From the NCBI GenBank assembly GCA_017530275.1, contig JAFXMP010000013.1, positions 1-30,430 on the forward strand: a stretch of 30,430 nt of DNA, in the 5' to 3' direction. This stretch comes from Clostridia bacterium (GTDB lineage Bacteria > Bacillota_A > Clostridia > Christensenellales > Aristaeellaceae). The notes under the pieces are model-generated. The model was not told the DNA's origin and did no database searches. It worked only from the letters and a program-made list of their open reading frames with translations. Positions 21,610 to 29,719 of the stretch are shown in pieces (within the stretch, counting starts at the first letter, position 1; each line of letters starts with the position of its first letter). The position numbers were made by a program, and so were the translations under genes.

Positions 21610-22683
21610 ATGGGACGATCTCATGATCCTTTATTTGACGAAGGCAAGCGGAAGCATCCGTTCATTGGATTCATCATATTGCTGCTGGCGCTGATCATTG
21701 CCACGGTGGCGGTGATGAATACCATTAGCAACAGCCGGGTGAGCCTGCTGAAACAATCCATCACGGTGCCTAATCTGCCTTCAGCGCTGGAAAACTTCCG
21801 TATCCTGCACATCAGCGACCTGCACGGATTGTATTTCGGCCCTCATCAGGAGCAGGTGCAGGCGGCAATCGCTTCCGCCCGGTACGATATCGTATGCGTT
21901 ACGGGCGATATTACGGGCAAGGATGGGGATGTCGGTGCGTTTCTGGAATTGCTCAAGCTGTTTGGGGACAAACCCGTTTATTTCATTCCGGGGGACGAGG
22001 ATCCCGCCGCATTAATCACAGCGCCGCACAGCGGCAGCAGCCCCCTGGCGGATTACATTCGGGCGGCGCAAAGCCAGGGCGCGGTGTATCTGGACGCGCC
22101 GGTGCGCATCGAAAGGGGAAAGAGCGGTGTTTGGCTGTGCCCCGCTTGGGTATATACCCTGAATTATAATGGCGCGCTCAGCGCGTATCAGGCGAGGCTT
22201 GCTGAATTGCAGGCCGAGGAGGCTTCCCCAGAACGAGACGCCGCCCTGGCTGCTGTGGAATACCAGTTGAATCAATTGGACCGCATCCGGCAGGCGTGGA
22301 GTGAAACGACGGAGAATCAGGTTCACATCGGCATGACCCACGTGCCTTTGCAGGACAGTGTGCTGCAGGCGCTGCGGGAATGGACGGCATCGGATAACGA
22401 GGCCCATATCCATTCCATTTCCCTGATGCTGGCCGGCCATAATGTGGCGGGCCAGTGGCGTCTGCCGGGAATTGGCGCGGTGCGCGCGCCGGGCGATGGC
22501 ACAGACGGCGGAGATTGGTTCCCGGAGGATCAGAAGGTAACGGGCCTGAACAGCATCCATGGCATTTCCCAATACATCAGCCCTGGCCTGGGCACAAGCG
22601 CCGCCATCGGCCTGCCCCCCATCCGGCTGTTCAATACGCCCTCCGTTACCGTGATCACCCTCACCAGCAAACTGACTTTCTGA
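21610..22683 (+). CDS. Membrane-anchored metallophosphoesterase with altered metal-site motifs
   Basis: A 357-residue calcineurin-like phosphoesterase (YkuE/YaeI style). One N-terminal membrane segment (about 18-37) anchors it, with the catalytic domain probably outside. Motif 1 ISDLHG (Asp70, His72) and motif 2 TGDITG (Asp100) are intact. Motif 3, normally GNHD/E, reads GDED (128-131), and the last motif, normally GHxHxGQ, reads GHNVAGQ (276-282), so an Asn/His pair and one His ligand are changed. His244 in MTHVPL is kept. An insert of about 50 residues (about 185-235) is helical and rich in Ala, Glu and Leu. The ATG at 21610 has AAAGGAG upstream; the longer frame upstream crosses the promoter. 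It is 27 bases from ppk, so the two are probably co-transcribed. Confidence 0.84.
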   Translation: MGRSHDPLFDEGKRKHPFIGFIILLLALIIATVAVMNTISNSRVSLLKQSITVPNLPSALENFRILHISDLHGLYFGPHQEQVQAAIASARYDIVCVTGDITGKDGDVGAFLELLKLFGDKPVYFIPGDEDPAALITAPHSGSSPLADYIRAAQSQGAVYLDAPVRIERGKSGVWLCPAWVYTLNYNGALSAYQARLAELQAEEASPERDAALAAVEYQLNQLDRIRQAWSETTENQVHIGMTHVPLQDSVLQALREWTASDNEAHIHSISLMLAGHNVAGQWRLPGIGAVRAPGDGTDGGDWFPEDQKVTGLNSIHGISQYISPGLGTSAAIGLPPIRLFNTPSVTVITLTSKLTF

Positions 22684-22710
22684 TCAATACAAAAGGATGT
22701 GTGAATTATT

Positions 22711-24759
22711 ATGGGTAAGAGAGAAATCATAAATCGGGAGTTGAGCTGGATCGATTTTAACCGCCGGGTGCTGGAGGAGGCGGCCAACGCCGATAATCCG
22801 TTGCTGGAACGGGGTAAATTCCTGTCCATCTGCTCCACCAACCTGGACGAGTTTTTCATGGTGCGGGTGGGCTCCCTGGTGCGGGCTGTTTTTGCGGGGG
22901 AAAAGAAAAAGGACCTTTCGGGCATGACGCCACGGCAGCAGCTGGACGTGATCTTCCCAGCGGTGCAGGAGCAGGTGACACGGCAGTATGAACTGTTGAA
23001 CACGGAATATTTGCCCGCGCTGGGCATGAGCGGCATCTATTTCCTCAGGATGGAAGAAGTGAACAAGGAACAGAGGGAATGGCTGAGCCATTATTTTGAC
23101 GAGCAGGTGCAGCCCCTGATGACGCCCCGTGCTATCGACGACAAGCGGCCCTTCCCTCTGCTGGCGTCTAAATGTCTGTATATGGCCCTGCTGCTGCCGC
23201 CCACCGCACGGACGAATACGCCGCGCATGGCGCTGCTGACCGTTCCTTCCACGCTGCCCAGAGTGGTCATGCTGCCCATGGGCCGGGGCAAGGCCCGGGG
23301 CGTGATGCTGGAACAAGTGATCGCATTCTTTGCCCATCGGCTTTTTGGCAAGGCCCACCCCATGGCGGTGCTGCCCTTCCGCGTTACCCGCAATACCGAT
23401 TTTATTTATAATGATAGCGACGCCGACGCCCTGATCATAGAAATGCAGAAGAACCTGAAAAAGCGCAAATGGGGAAGGGTGGTGCGCTTGGAGGTGCCTG
23501 CGGGCGGCGACGCCAGGCTGCTGACGCGGCTGAAAAAGTATCTGGATGTAGCCGAGGAAAGCGTATTCTCCGTGCCCGGGCCCCTGAACCTGGACTATTT
23601 CATGAAACAGATATCTGTCATGCCGGATTTTAACGATCTGCGCTACCCACCCTTCACGCCGCGCATCGACGAGCGTTTTCGCCAGGAAGGGTCCATTTTC
23701 CGTGCCATCCGCAGCGGAGATATCCTGGTGAATCACCCCTATGACAGCTTCGATCCGGTGGTGCGTTTTATCTGCGAGGCGTCAGAAGATGAAAACGTGA
23801 TGGCCATCAAGCAGACCTTGTACCGGGTCAGCGGGAAATCGCCTATCGTGGCGGCGCTGATCCGCGCAGCCCAGCAGGGCAAGCAGGTGACGGTGCTGGT
23901 GGAGGTGCGCGCCCGCTTTGACGAGGAAAACAATATCAACTGGTGCTTAGCTTTGGAAAAGGCGGGATGCCACGTATTTTACGGCGTACCCAAGCTGAAA
24001 ACCCACAGCAAGATCACCTGCGTGGTGCGCAAGGAGCCGGACGGACTGCGGCGCTATGTGCATCTGGGTACCGGTAATTACAACGACGTTACCGCGAAAC
24101 TTTACACCGATATGGGCCTGTTCACCTGCGACGAAGCCATTGGCCGGGACGCCGTGAATTTTTTCAATATGGTTACAGGCTACGGAGAATCCGCGGAAAT
24201 GGAAAAACTGGTGGCCGCGCCAGCGCACCTTCGTAAAGTGTTCAAGCGCCTGATCCGCCGGGAAATGGAACATGCCGAGGAAGGATTGCCCGCCCGGATC
24301 ACCGTAAAAATAAACGCCTTGGTGGACCCCAAGATCATCAAACAGATCTACAAGGCTGCCGACGCGGGCGTGGAAATCGACCTGATCGTGCGAGGCATGT
24401 GCTGCCTGAACCCCGGCGGACGGGAAAACCTGCGGGTGCGGTCCATTGTGGGCAGGCTGCTGGAGCATACCCGCATCTTCGTGTTTGAAAACGGCGGGGA
24501 AAAGGAGGTTTACCTTTCTTCCGCCGACTGGATGCCCCGGAACCTGGATAAGCGGGTGGAATTGATGTTCCCCGTGGAGGATCCAGCGCTTCAGAACCGC
24601 ATTATCGCGTCCCTGCAGGATGAATTGAGGGACAATATAAAGGCTTGGGAATTGAAAAAGAATGGCAAGTACCGCCGGGTCAAGCGGGAGGAACCCATGT
24701 TCAATTCTCAGGAGGCCCGCATTCTGGGCCCCGCAGAAATCGCCGCGCCGGTGGAGTGA
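22711..24759 (+). CDS. ppk: Polyphosphate kinase
   Basis: A 682-residue type 1 polyphosphate kinase, of normal length. It reversibly moves the terminal phosphate of ATP onto polyphosphate. Domains in order: N domain (about 2-105) starting INRELSWIDFNRRVLEEA-like with STNLDEFFMVRVGSL (42-56), head domain (about 110-310), and two phospholipase D-like C domains. The phosphorylated histidine is probably His432 in KTHSK or His451 in VHLGTGNYND; both are conserved as in the E. coli enzyme. The C-terminal SSADWMPRNLDKRVE segment is also typical. The start is supported by the MGKREIINREL alignment, with AAAGGATG about 12 bases upstream, a rather long spacing. It lies between a phosphoesterase and a membrane protein gene. 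Confidence 0.96.
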   Translation: MGKREIINRELSWIDFNRRVLEEAANADNPLLERGKFLSICSTNLDEFFMVRVGSLVRAVFAGEKKKDLSGMTPRQQLDVIFPAVQEQVTRQYELLNTEYLPALGMSGIYFLRMEEVNKEQREWLSHYFDEQVQPLMTPRAIDDKRPFPLLASKCLYMALLLPPTARTNTPRMALLTVPSTLPRVVMLPMGRGKARGVMLEQVIAFFAHRLFGKAHPMAVLPFRVTRNTDFIYNDSDADALIIEMQKNLKKRKWGRVVRLEVPAGGDARLLTRLKKYLDVAEESVFSVPGPLNLDYFMKQISVMPDFNDLRYPPFTPRIDERFRQEGSIFRAIRSGDILVNHPYDSFDPVVRFICEASEDENVMAIKQTLYRVSGKSPIVAALIRAAQQGKQVTVLVEVRARFDEENNINWCLALEKAGCHVFYGVPKLKTHSKITCVVRKEPDGLRRYVHLGTGNYNDVTAKLYTDMGLFTCDEAIGRDAVNFFNMVTGYGESAEMEKLVAAPAHLRKVFKRLIRREMEHAEEGLPARITVKINALVDPKIIKQIYKAADAGVEIDLIVRGMCCLNPGGRENLRVRSIVGRLLEHTRIFVFENGGEKEVYLSSADWMPRNLDKRVELMFPVEDPALQNRIIASLQDELRDNIKAWELKKNGKYRRVKREEPMFNSQEARILGPAEIAAPVE

Positions 24760-24826
24760 GCGTTTGGTCAGGGGATGCGATAAAGGAAGCAATAGGTCCG
24801 TTAGGAGTTATGAGTGAAGAGTTAAT

Positions 24827-26029
24827 GTGAAAGAAATGAAGCAGATATTCAGATTCCTGCGGCGGGATAAAGCGCCGCTGCTTTTAATTGGGGCTATGGC
24901 CGCGCTGTGGGCTTTGCTTTGCGTGTTTACGAACAAGAGCTTCGCAGGCCCCTCTGCCTATAATACTTACACCCGACAGGCCATGGCATGGCGGGATGGA
25001 CTGCTGCATCTGCCCTTTGACGTACCATATTTGGAACTGGCTGTTTACCAGGGCGAATATTATGTGTCTTTTCCGCCGCTGCCCTCGGTGGTGCTGCTGC
25101 CGCTGACGTATTTGTTCGCATGGAACACGCCGGATAACCTGCTGGTGAAGCTGTATGCCCTGGGAGCGTGCCTGCTCATGTATGCCGCCCTGAAACGCGC
25201 CGGATACGGGCGGTGGCATGCCAGCGCTTTTTCCTTCCTGATCTGCTTTGCTTCCTCCCTGCTGCCGCTGACGCTGGATGGCGCGGTATGGTATCACGCT
25301 CAGGTGCTGGCGTTCTTTCTCGCCATCGCCGCGGTGTGCTTTTTGGCCTTGAACCGGCCCACGCTGGCGCTATTATGCTATGCGCTTTCGGTGGGCTGCC
25401 GCCCCTTCAACGCTCTGTACGGCCTGCCGCTGTTCGCGGTTTACTTCGCCATCAGCCGCCGGGCGCGAACGCCTGTTAAAGCCATGGCCCGCGCCTTGCT
25501 GCCGGGCGTTTGTCTGGGACTGTGCGTGGCTGCCGGACTGGGACTGTACAATTATATCCGTTTCGGTGATCCTTTTGAATTTGGGCATAATTACCTGCCG
25601 GAATTTTCCACCCAGGGCGGCGTGCAGTTTTCGCTGGATCATGTGGTCAAGAATCTGAAAACGTTCCTGTGGGGCTTGCCGCTGAACGAAAAATACGAAT
25701 TGAAAAGGTTTGGCTTTTCCATGCTGCTGGCCTGTCCCACCCTGGTGCTGACGCTGTACTGGGCCGTTGCGGACTTGTTCCGACGCACCATGCGGGTGGA
25801 GAAAGCGGTGGTGCTGGCGACCTGCCTTGCGCACGCCTTCCTGCTGCTCACGCACCGCACCTTCGGCGGCTTCCAGTTGGGGGCGCGCTACGCTGTGGAT
25901 CTGGTGCCTTATACCTTTTTCTATCTGCTGCTGACGCCGGGGAAAAAGAAACCCTCCGTCGTGGAGTACGTTTTCCTGACCGCCGTGTTTCTGTTTATGG
26001 CCTGGGGAAGCGTTCAGATCAATTTGTAA
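24827..26029 (+). CDS. GT-C-like multi-membrane protein, possible glycosyltransferase
   Basis: A 400-residue integral membrane protein with about 9-11 hydrophobic segments (the first about 16-34, the last about 379-394). The pattern after the first segment (YNTYTRQAMAWRDGLL, then a loop ending GEYYVSFPPLPSVVLLP at 76-92) and the YNYIRFGDPFEFGHNY stretch (241-256) resembles polyprenol-phosphate-sugar-using GT-C glycosyltransferases of the PMT/ArnT style. The catalytic Asp usual at the first loop cannot be assigned with certainty, so transferase activity is an inference. The start is uncertain: GTG at 24827 overlaps an upstream TGA (ATGTGA), and an ATG at 24836 also fits; neither has a strong site at ideal distance (TTAGGAG lies at 24801-24807). 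It is 67 bases after ppk, perhaps in the same transcript. Confidence 0.8.
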   Translation: MKEMKQIFRFLRRDKAPLLLIGAMAALWALLCVFTNKSFAGPSAYNTYTRQAMAWRDGLLHLPFDVPYLELAVYQGEYYVSFPPLPSVVLLPLTYLFAWNTPDNLLVKLYALGACLLMYAALKRAGYGRWHASAFSFLICFASSLLPLTLDGAVWYHAQVLAFFLAIAAVCFLALNRPTLALLCYALSVGCRPFNALYGLPLFAVYFAISRRARTPVKAMARALLPGVCLGLCVAAGLGLYNYIRFGDPFEFGHNYLPEFSTQGGVQFSLDHVVKNLKTFLWGLPLNEKYELKRFGFSMLLACPTLVLTLYWAVADLFRRTMRVEKAVVLATCLAHAFLLLTHRTFGGFQLGARYAVDLVPYTFFYLLLTPGKKKPSVVEYVFLTAVFLFMAWGSVQINL

Positions 26030-26122
26030 ATGGAATTTTTTCCTCATTGTGGAAGAAACGCGGTCCTGCGTTCGTTTACTATAGTGTAGCAACAAACAAA
26101 ACATACTACAGGAGGTCATTCT

Positions 26123-27706
26123 ATGAAACATTCCAAGTTTTATATCCTGATCGCGGTGCTTTGCCTTTGCGCCGTCTTTGTAACGGGCGCTTTGGCGGAA
26201 AGCGCGCTGAATACGCTGTGGGACAGCGGCTGCGATTTCCTTTTCCATACGGATAACGTGACTGTGACCGGGAAAGCCTCCTTTTCCCTGGATGGAGAGC
26301 ATTTTAAGACGGCTGAACTGCGTTATATTCAGGACGGGTACAGCTCCTTCTACGGCCTCAAGCTGCTCACGCCCCGCGAAGACGGAAGCGAACGAGAAAC
26401 CGGCTGGACCATCATCGCCGATGAAGAAGGTTCCTTTGCCGTTATGGAGGTTTATGAACCGGGAGTATACCGCCGTGGCACCGACACGCCGCAAAATTCC
26501 CTTCTGCGCCGTTCCGTGCGGCTGGATGCGCTGACGGAACTGGGAGGACCGCTGCTTAAGCAGGTGGAACTCCTGCTCCCGGAAGACGCGGTCACTGTGG
26601 CTGACACGAATGGGGCACGGACTGTGCATATCGTTATTTCCGAAGATCAGATCCCGCAAGTGGCGCTCAGCGCCTTGAACCTGGCGGCAGGCTATTTGTC
26701 GGATCGGTGGTTTGCTTACGGCTATGACCGCACCGTAATCAAGGAGGAAGCTTTTACTTTCGACCATTATGTCACGCCGACCGAGGCGCTGACCGACGGT
26801 ACCGTGCGTTGGACGCTGCGCAGCCTCGACGCTGATTTCAGCCTGGATTCCCAGAACCGACTGACCGCTGTGCGCGGAACGGCGAAGGTGGCGTCCACCT
26901 TCTGGGATGGGACAGTCCGGGAAGTGGAGGTCCAGTTTGATTTTTCCATCACCGATTACGGAACGAGCAGCGTAAAACCCTTCGATCCCGCTGATTATAA
27001 CGTGGAATTGGCCTATGTGTGGGATGAGGAAGGCCAGGAGGAAGCGGTACTGGATCAGCCGGAGCCAGAAATGGAGGATGAACCGGCAATCAGTTCGGTT
27101 CCCGCGCAGCCAACGGAAAACTTATCCCCAAAAACCATCACCGCCGTCGCCTCTGAGATTGATCCGGAGCATCTGGCCTCCGTCATCATCAACGTGCGGA
27201 TCACCGATTATTCATCCGATGAAAACGCGCTGACCGTGGAGCTGCTCGTGCCCGAAACCTATGATAGGGAAGAGGTGTTAAGCCTGACCGTCGGCGACGC
27301 CATTTATACCCAGGGCCAGGAAATCGTGATCCGAACCCTCAGTGAACAATACGGTTATCTGGTGATCAACGAAGGCGAATATGAGTTTTCTGACGATTCC
27401 ATATGGCTCTATGAACAGGAGGACGGAAACTTTGCCATCGACGACTGGGGCGACAATTCATGGATGACGCTCGCGGAACTGAAAGTGCCCGTGAAAGATA
27501 CGCTGCTGTTCCTGGATGGGATCAATCCATCTTCCGGTGAAAGCCTGAGCATACCCACCGTGCATAACGCGGCGGATTTCCTTGCGATGCTGAAAATGGA
27601 AAAGGAAGAAGGCGGCCCCGGCTTTGCGGTGAACAATGCGATTGCTGTGTTTGACGATGCCGGACAGCTTGCGATGATTCAGCGGTACTATGTTCCCTGG
27701 CAATAA
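26123..27706 (+). CDS. Secreted two-domain protein of unknown function
   Basis: I do not recognise a named family. The 527-residue protein has a clear signal peptide (MKHSKFYIL, hydrophobic core, then ALA before ESAL at about residue 25) and no lipobox. Domain 1 (about 28-298) is beta-rich with the pattern WDSGCDFLFHTDNVTV at its start and TGWTIIADEEGSFAVMEVYEPGVYRRG in its middle. This resembles secreted proteins that bind or carry hydrophobic ligands, but the similarity is only of style. An acidic, Pro/Glu-rich linker (about 301-335) joins it to domain 2 (about 336-527), another beta-rich unit. AGGAGGT is 6 bases before the ATG, so the start is firm. It is expressed as a single gene with a terminator after it, and no clear promoter was found in the 93-base gap upstream. 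Confidence 0.8.
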   Translation: MKHSKFYILIAVLCLCAVFVTGALAESALNTLWDSGCDFLFHTDNVTVTGKASFSLDGEHFKTAELRYIQDGYSSFYGLKLLTPREDGSERETGWTIIADEEGSFAVMEVYEPGVYRRGTDTPQNSLLRRSVRLDALTELGGPLLKQVELLLPEDAVTVADTNGARTVHIVISEDQIPQVALSALNLAAGYLSDRWFAYGYDRTVIKEEAFTFDHYVTPTEALTDGTVRWTLRSLDADFSLDSQNRLTAVRGTAKVASTFWDGTVREVEVQFDFSITDYGTSSVKPFDPADYNVELAYVWDEEGQEEAVLDQPEPEMEDEPAISSVPAQPTENLSPKTITAVASEIDPEHLASVIINVRITDYSSDENALTVELLVPETYDREEVLSLTVGDAIYTQGQEIVIRTLSEQYGYLVINEGEYEFSDDSIWLYEQEDGNFAIDDWGDNSWMTLAELKVPVKDTLLFLDGINPSSGESLSIPTVHNAADFLAMLKMEKEEGGPGFAVNNAIAVFDDAGQLAMIQRYYVPWQ

Positions 27707-27757
27707 AGCGGTATATACGCATTGAATGGACCACTTTAACCTGTGTTCCAGGATGTT

Positions 27758-27798
27758 CGCCATGCTCCGGGTGATATGCCGGGTCATGGCGTTTTTTT
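27758..27798 (+). terminator. Intrinsic terminator after the secreted-protein gene
   Basis: CGCCATG (27758-27764) pairs with CATGGCG (27785-27791), with an inner CCGG/CCGG, and seven T residues follow (27792-27798). It lies 52 bases past the stop codon. Confidence 0.85.
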
Positions 27799-28006
27799 GC
27801 TTCCTCCGCTTTTCCATCCCGAATAGCATGAAGGTTGGCGATAAACTTATGGGTGGAACTTCCATAATGATGCTGGAAACAGCAGCCCATCACTCCAATT
27901 CTTTACGATCTGTTATAAGCGCTTGAATGCATCTATATAGTTTTCGGGACCTTCAGAAATCGTGTTATCCTGAAAACAGATGGACCAGCATTTTCAAAAA
28001 AACTGA
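27799..28006. other. Gene-free stretch with no recognised element
   Basis: From 27707 to 28064 no convincing gene is present. Besides the terminator at its left and the promoter at its right, I see no strong repeat or structure. Short open frames exist on both strands but have no ribosome binding site or recognisable protein content. A decayed transposase or other gene cannot be ruled out by eye. Confidence 0.4.
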
Positions 28007-28035
28007 TTGACGGTTATGCTGAACTGTCATATGAT
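28007..28035 (+). promoter_or_regulatory. Sigma-A promoter of the acetyltransferase remnant and MATE gene
   Basis: TTGACG (28007-28012), a 17-base spacer and TATGAT (28030-28035), 29 bases before the start of the small remnant frame. Confidence 0.78.
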
Positions 28036-28064
28036 AAAGGAAATAATGAGAGGAGAGAAAACCA

Positions 28065-28208
28065 ATGAACATGCACGAGCGGATCATGGCAGGCGAATTG
28101 TTCACCGATATGTGCGAAGGAATGCCGCGGGAGCGGAACGAGGCAAAGAAACGGATGATCGCCTTCAACGCTACTGCCCTGACACCCTGGAGGAGCGTCT
28201 GCGCATGA
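28065..28208 (+). pseudogene. Truncated maltose O-acetyltransferase-like leader (Mac domain)
   Basis: A 47-codon frame starting MNMHERIMAGELF with GAGGAG upstream matches the N-terminal Mac domain of maltose/galactoside O-acetyltransferases (usual pattern: KEKMLAGELY... then RERARxLLxxFN). The match runs through MIAFNATA at about residue 38. There the frame changes: the expected continuation PDTLEERLR is found one frame over (28178-28204), as if one C were missing from the GCCC run at 28176-28179. The left-handed beta-helix catalytic domain of about 130 residues is absent. The frame stops at TGA 28206-28208, overlapping by 4 bases (ATGA) the ATG of the MATE gene. It is either a decayed gene or a leader peptide that couples translation to the MATE gene. 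Confidence 0.8.
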
Positions 28209-29560
28209 ACTTATCAGACAACAAACAGTTTAATAAAGAACTGATGGCCCTGGCTGTCCCGCTGGCACTCCAGAACCTGCTGAACGCCCTGGTCGGCGCG
28301 TCGGATGCATTGATGCTGGGAAGGCTGAACCAGGATGCCATTGCCGCCGTATCGCTGGCAAACCAGGTTTCCTTTGTCATGTCCTTATTCAATGGTGCTG
28401 TGATCGGCGCTGTCGGCGTATTGGTCGCCCAGTATTGGGGAAAGAAAGATGATACGAACGCCAGGCGGTTCCTGGGTATGGCGATCCGCTATGCGGCGGG
28501 GATTTCGTTCATCTTTTTTCTGCTGGCCTTTATCCTCCCGGAAAAGCTTATGGGCATCTTGACGCCGGAGCCGGAACTGATCCGCATCGGCGGGGAATAC
28601 CTGCGGATCGTCAGCTTTTCCTATCTGTTCGCGGGCGTTTCCCAGTGCTTCCTGATGATGATGAAGGTGACGGACTACGCGAAAATGAGCCTGTGGATTT
28701 CTGCCGTCACCGTTATGGTAGATATGACTGTGGACTTTTTCCTGATCTACGGCATCGGGCCTTTCCCGCGCTTGGAAGCGAATGGATCGGCTTACTCTAC
28801 CATCGCCGTGGAAGCCATCGCGCTGATCATATGCCTGATTTGGGCGCAAAGGAAAAAGGAAATTCGGCTGGACAGAAAGACGCTGTTCTTCTTTTCCAAA
28901 GCCTATGAAAAAGACGCCTGGAAAATCATCCCCGGCATGCTGGCCAGCAGCTTGAGCTGGGGCCTAAGCATGACCATGCATTCCTTTATCCTCGGCCATC
29001 TGGGCACGGACGCCACCGCAGCCAACTCGGTCACCAGCGTGGCCCAGCAGCTGATCCAATGCCTGACGCAGGGCCTGGCTTCCGGCTTGGGCATTATGAT
29101 CGGCCAGCAGTTGGGCAAAAACCAGATGGACAAAGCAAAGGAGTACGGAGAGCGTTCCTGGCGCGTCGCCTTTTGGAGCGGCCTGATCAATGTGGGGCTG
29201 GTCTGTATCGTCGGGCCGCTGGTGTATGTGTTCTATGTGCTGGAGCCGCAGGCCAAAAGCTATCTGCTGTTTATGCTGATCTACAGCGCGTTTTACCTGT
29301 TCGCCCTTTCCTATAACGCTGTTTTCACCTGCGGCGTTTTCCCGGCAGGCGGCGACAGCAAATACGACGCCATCAGCGTGTTCTTCGCTACCTGGTGCTT
29401 TGCGATCCCGCTTTCCCTGTTGGGCTGCTTCGTATTCCACTGGCCGGTATTGGCCGTATACGCAGTCATGTGCATGGATGAAATCGTGAAGGTGCCATTT
29501 ATCAGCCTGCGGTATAATAAGTATTTGTGGCTGAAGAATCTGACGCGGGAGAATGTATAG
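28205..29560 (+). CDS. MATE-family efflux transporter
   Basis: A 451-residue multidrug and toxic compound extrusion protein, of usual length, with 12 predicted membrane segments in two homologous halves. The first half begins ELMALAVPLALQNLLNALVGASDALMLGRL (about 12-41), and the second half starts at about residue 240 with WKIIPGMLASSLSWGLSM. It exports cationic or other toxic compounds using a Na+ or H+ gradient; the substrate is unknown. The ATG at 28205 has GGAGGAG 9 bases upstream, a site inside the acetyltransferase remnant. The open frame upstream of it belongs to that remnant and to the promoter, not to the transporter. No strong T-run terminator follows. Confidence 0.93.
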   Translation: MNLSDNKQFNKELMALAVPLALQNLLNALVGASDALMLGRLNQDAIAAVSLANQVSFVMSLFNGAVIGAVGVLVAQYWGKKDDTNARRFLGMAIRYAAGISFIFFLLAFILPEKLMGILTPEPELIRIGGEYLRIVSFSYLFAGVSQCFLMMMKVTDYAKMSLWISAVTVMVDMTVDFFLIYGIGPFPRLEANGSAYSTIAVEAIALIICLIWAQRKKEIRLDRKTLFFFSKAYEKDAWKIIPGMLASSLSWGLSMTMHSFILGHLGTDATAANSVTSVAQQLIQCLTQGLASGLGIMIGQQLGKNQMDKAKEYGERSWRVAFWSGLINVGLVCIVGPLVYVFYVLEPQAKSYLLFMLIYSAFYLFALSYNAVFTCGVFPAGGDSKYDAISVFFATWCFAIPLSLLGCFVFHWPVLAVYAVMCMDEIVKVPFISLRYNKYLWLKNLTRENV

Positions 29561-29586
29561 TTGTCAAATGCATGTTCAGCCAGATG

Positions 29587-29626
29587 AGCAAAAGGTATCA
29601 ACTTCAGACCTGTTGATCATTTTGCT
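29587..29626 (+). terminator. Hairpin downstream of the MATE gene, possible terminator
   Basis: AGCAAAA (29587-29593) and ATCAAC (29597-29602) pair with GTTGAT (29612-29617) and TTTTGCT (29620-29626). It starts 26 bases after the stop; no long T-run follows, so it may be a weak terminator or an mRNA-end structure. Confidence 0.45.
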
Positions 29627-29673
29627 AATGATTTCGTTTATAAGCTTCCAGTCGTTTTCATCCGCCGGAAAAT

Positions 29674-29702
29674 AAAAAAGCCGGAGGGTAAATCCCTCCG
29701 GC
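29674..29702 (-). terminator. Intrinsic terminator of the sugar-ABC ATPase gene
   Basis: On minus: GCCGGAGGG (29702-29694), loop ATTTA, CCCTCCGGC (29688-29680) and six T residues (29679-29674). It lies 17 bases past the ATPase stop codon. Confidence 0.93.
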
Positions 29703-29719
29703 GAAAAAACGAATGAGGA

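Noticed and set aside
26030..26122. A sigma-A promoter just before the secreted-protein gene
   Set aside because: TATAGT at 26080 resembles a -10 box but no acceptable -35 lies 16-18 bases upstream.
25373..26767. A 464-codon minus-strand open frame over the GT-C-like and secreted-protein genes
   Set aside because: It spans two well-supported plus-strand genes and their gap, and has no start signal or recognisable domain.
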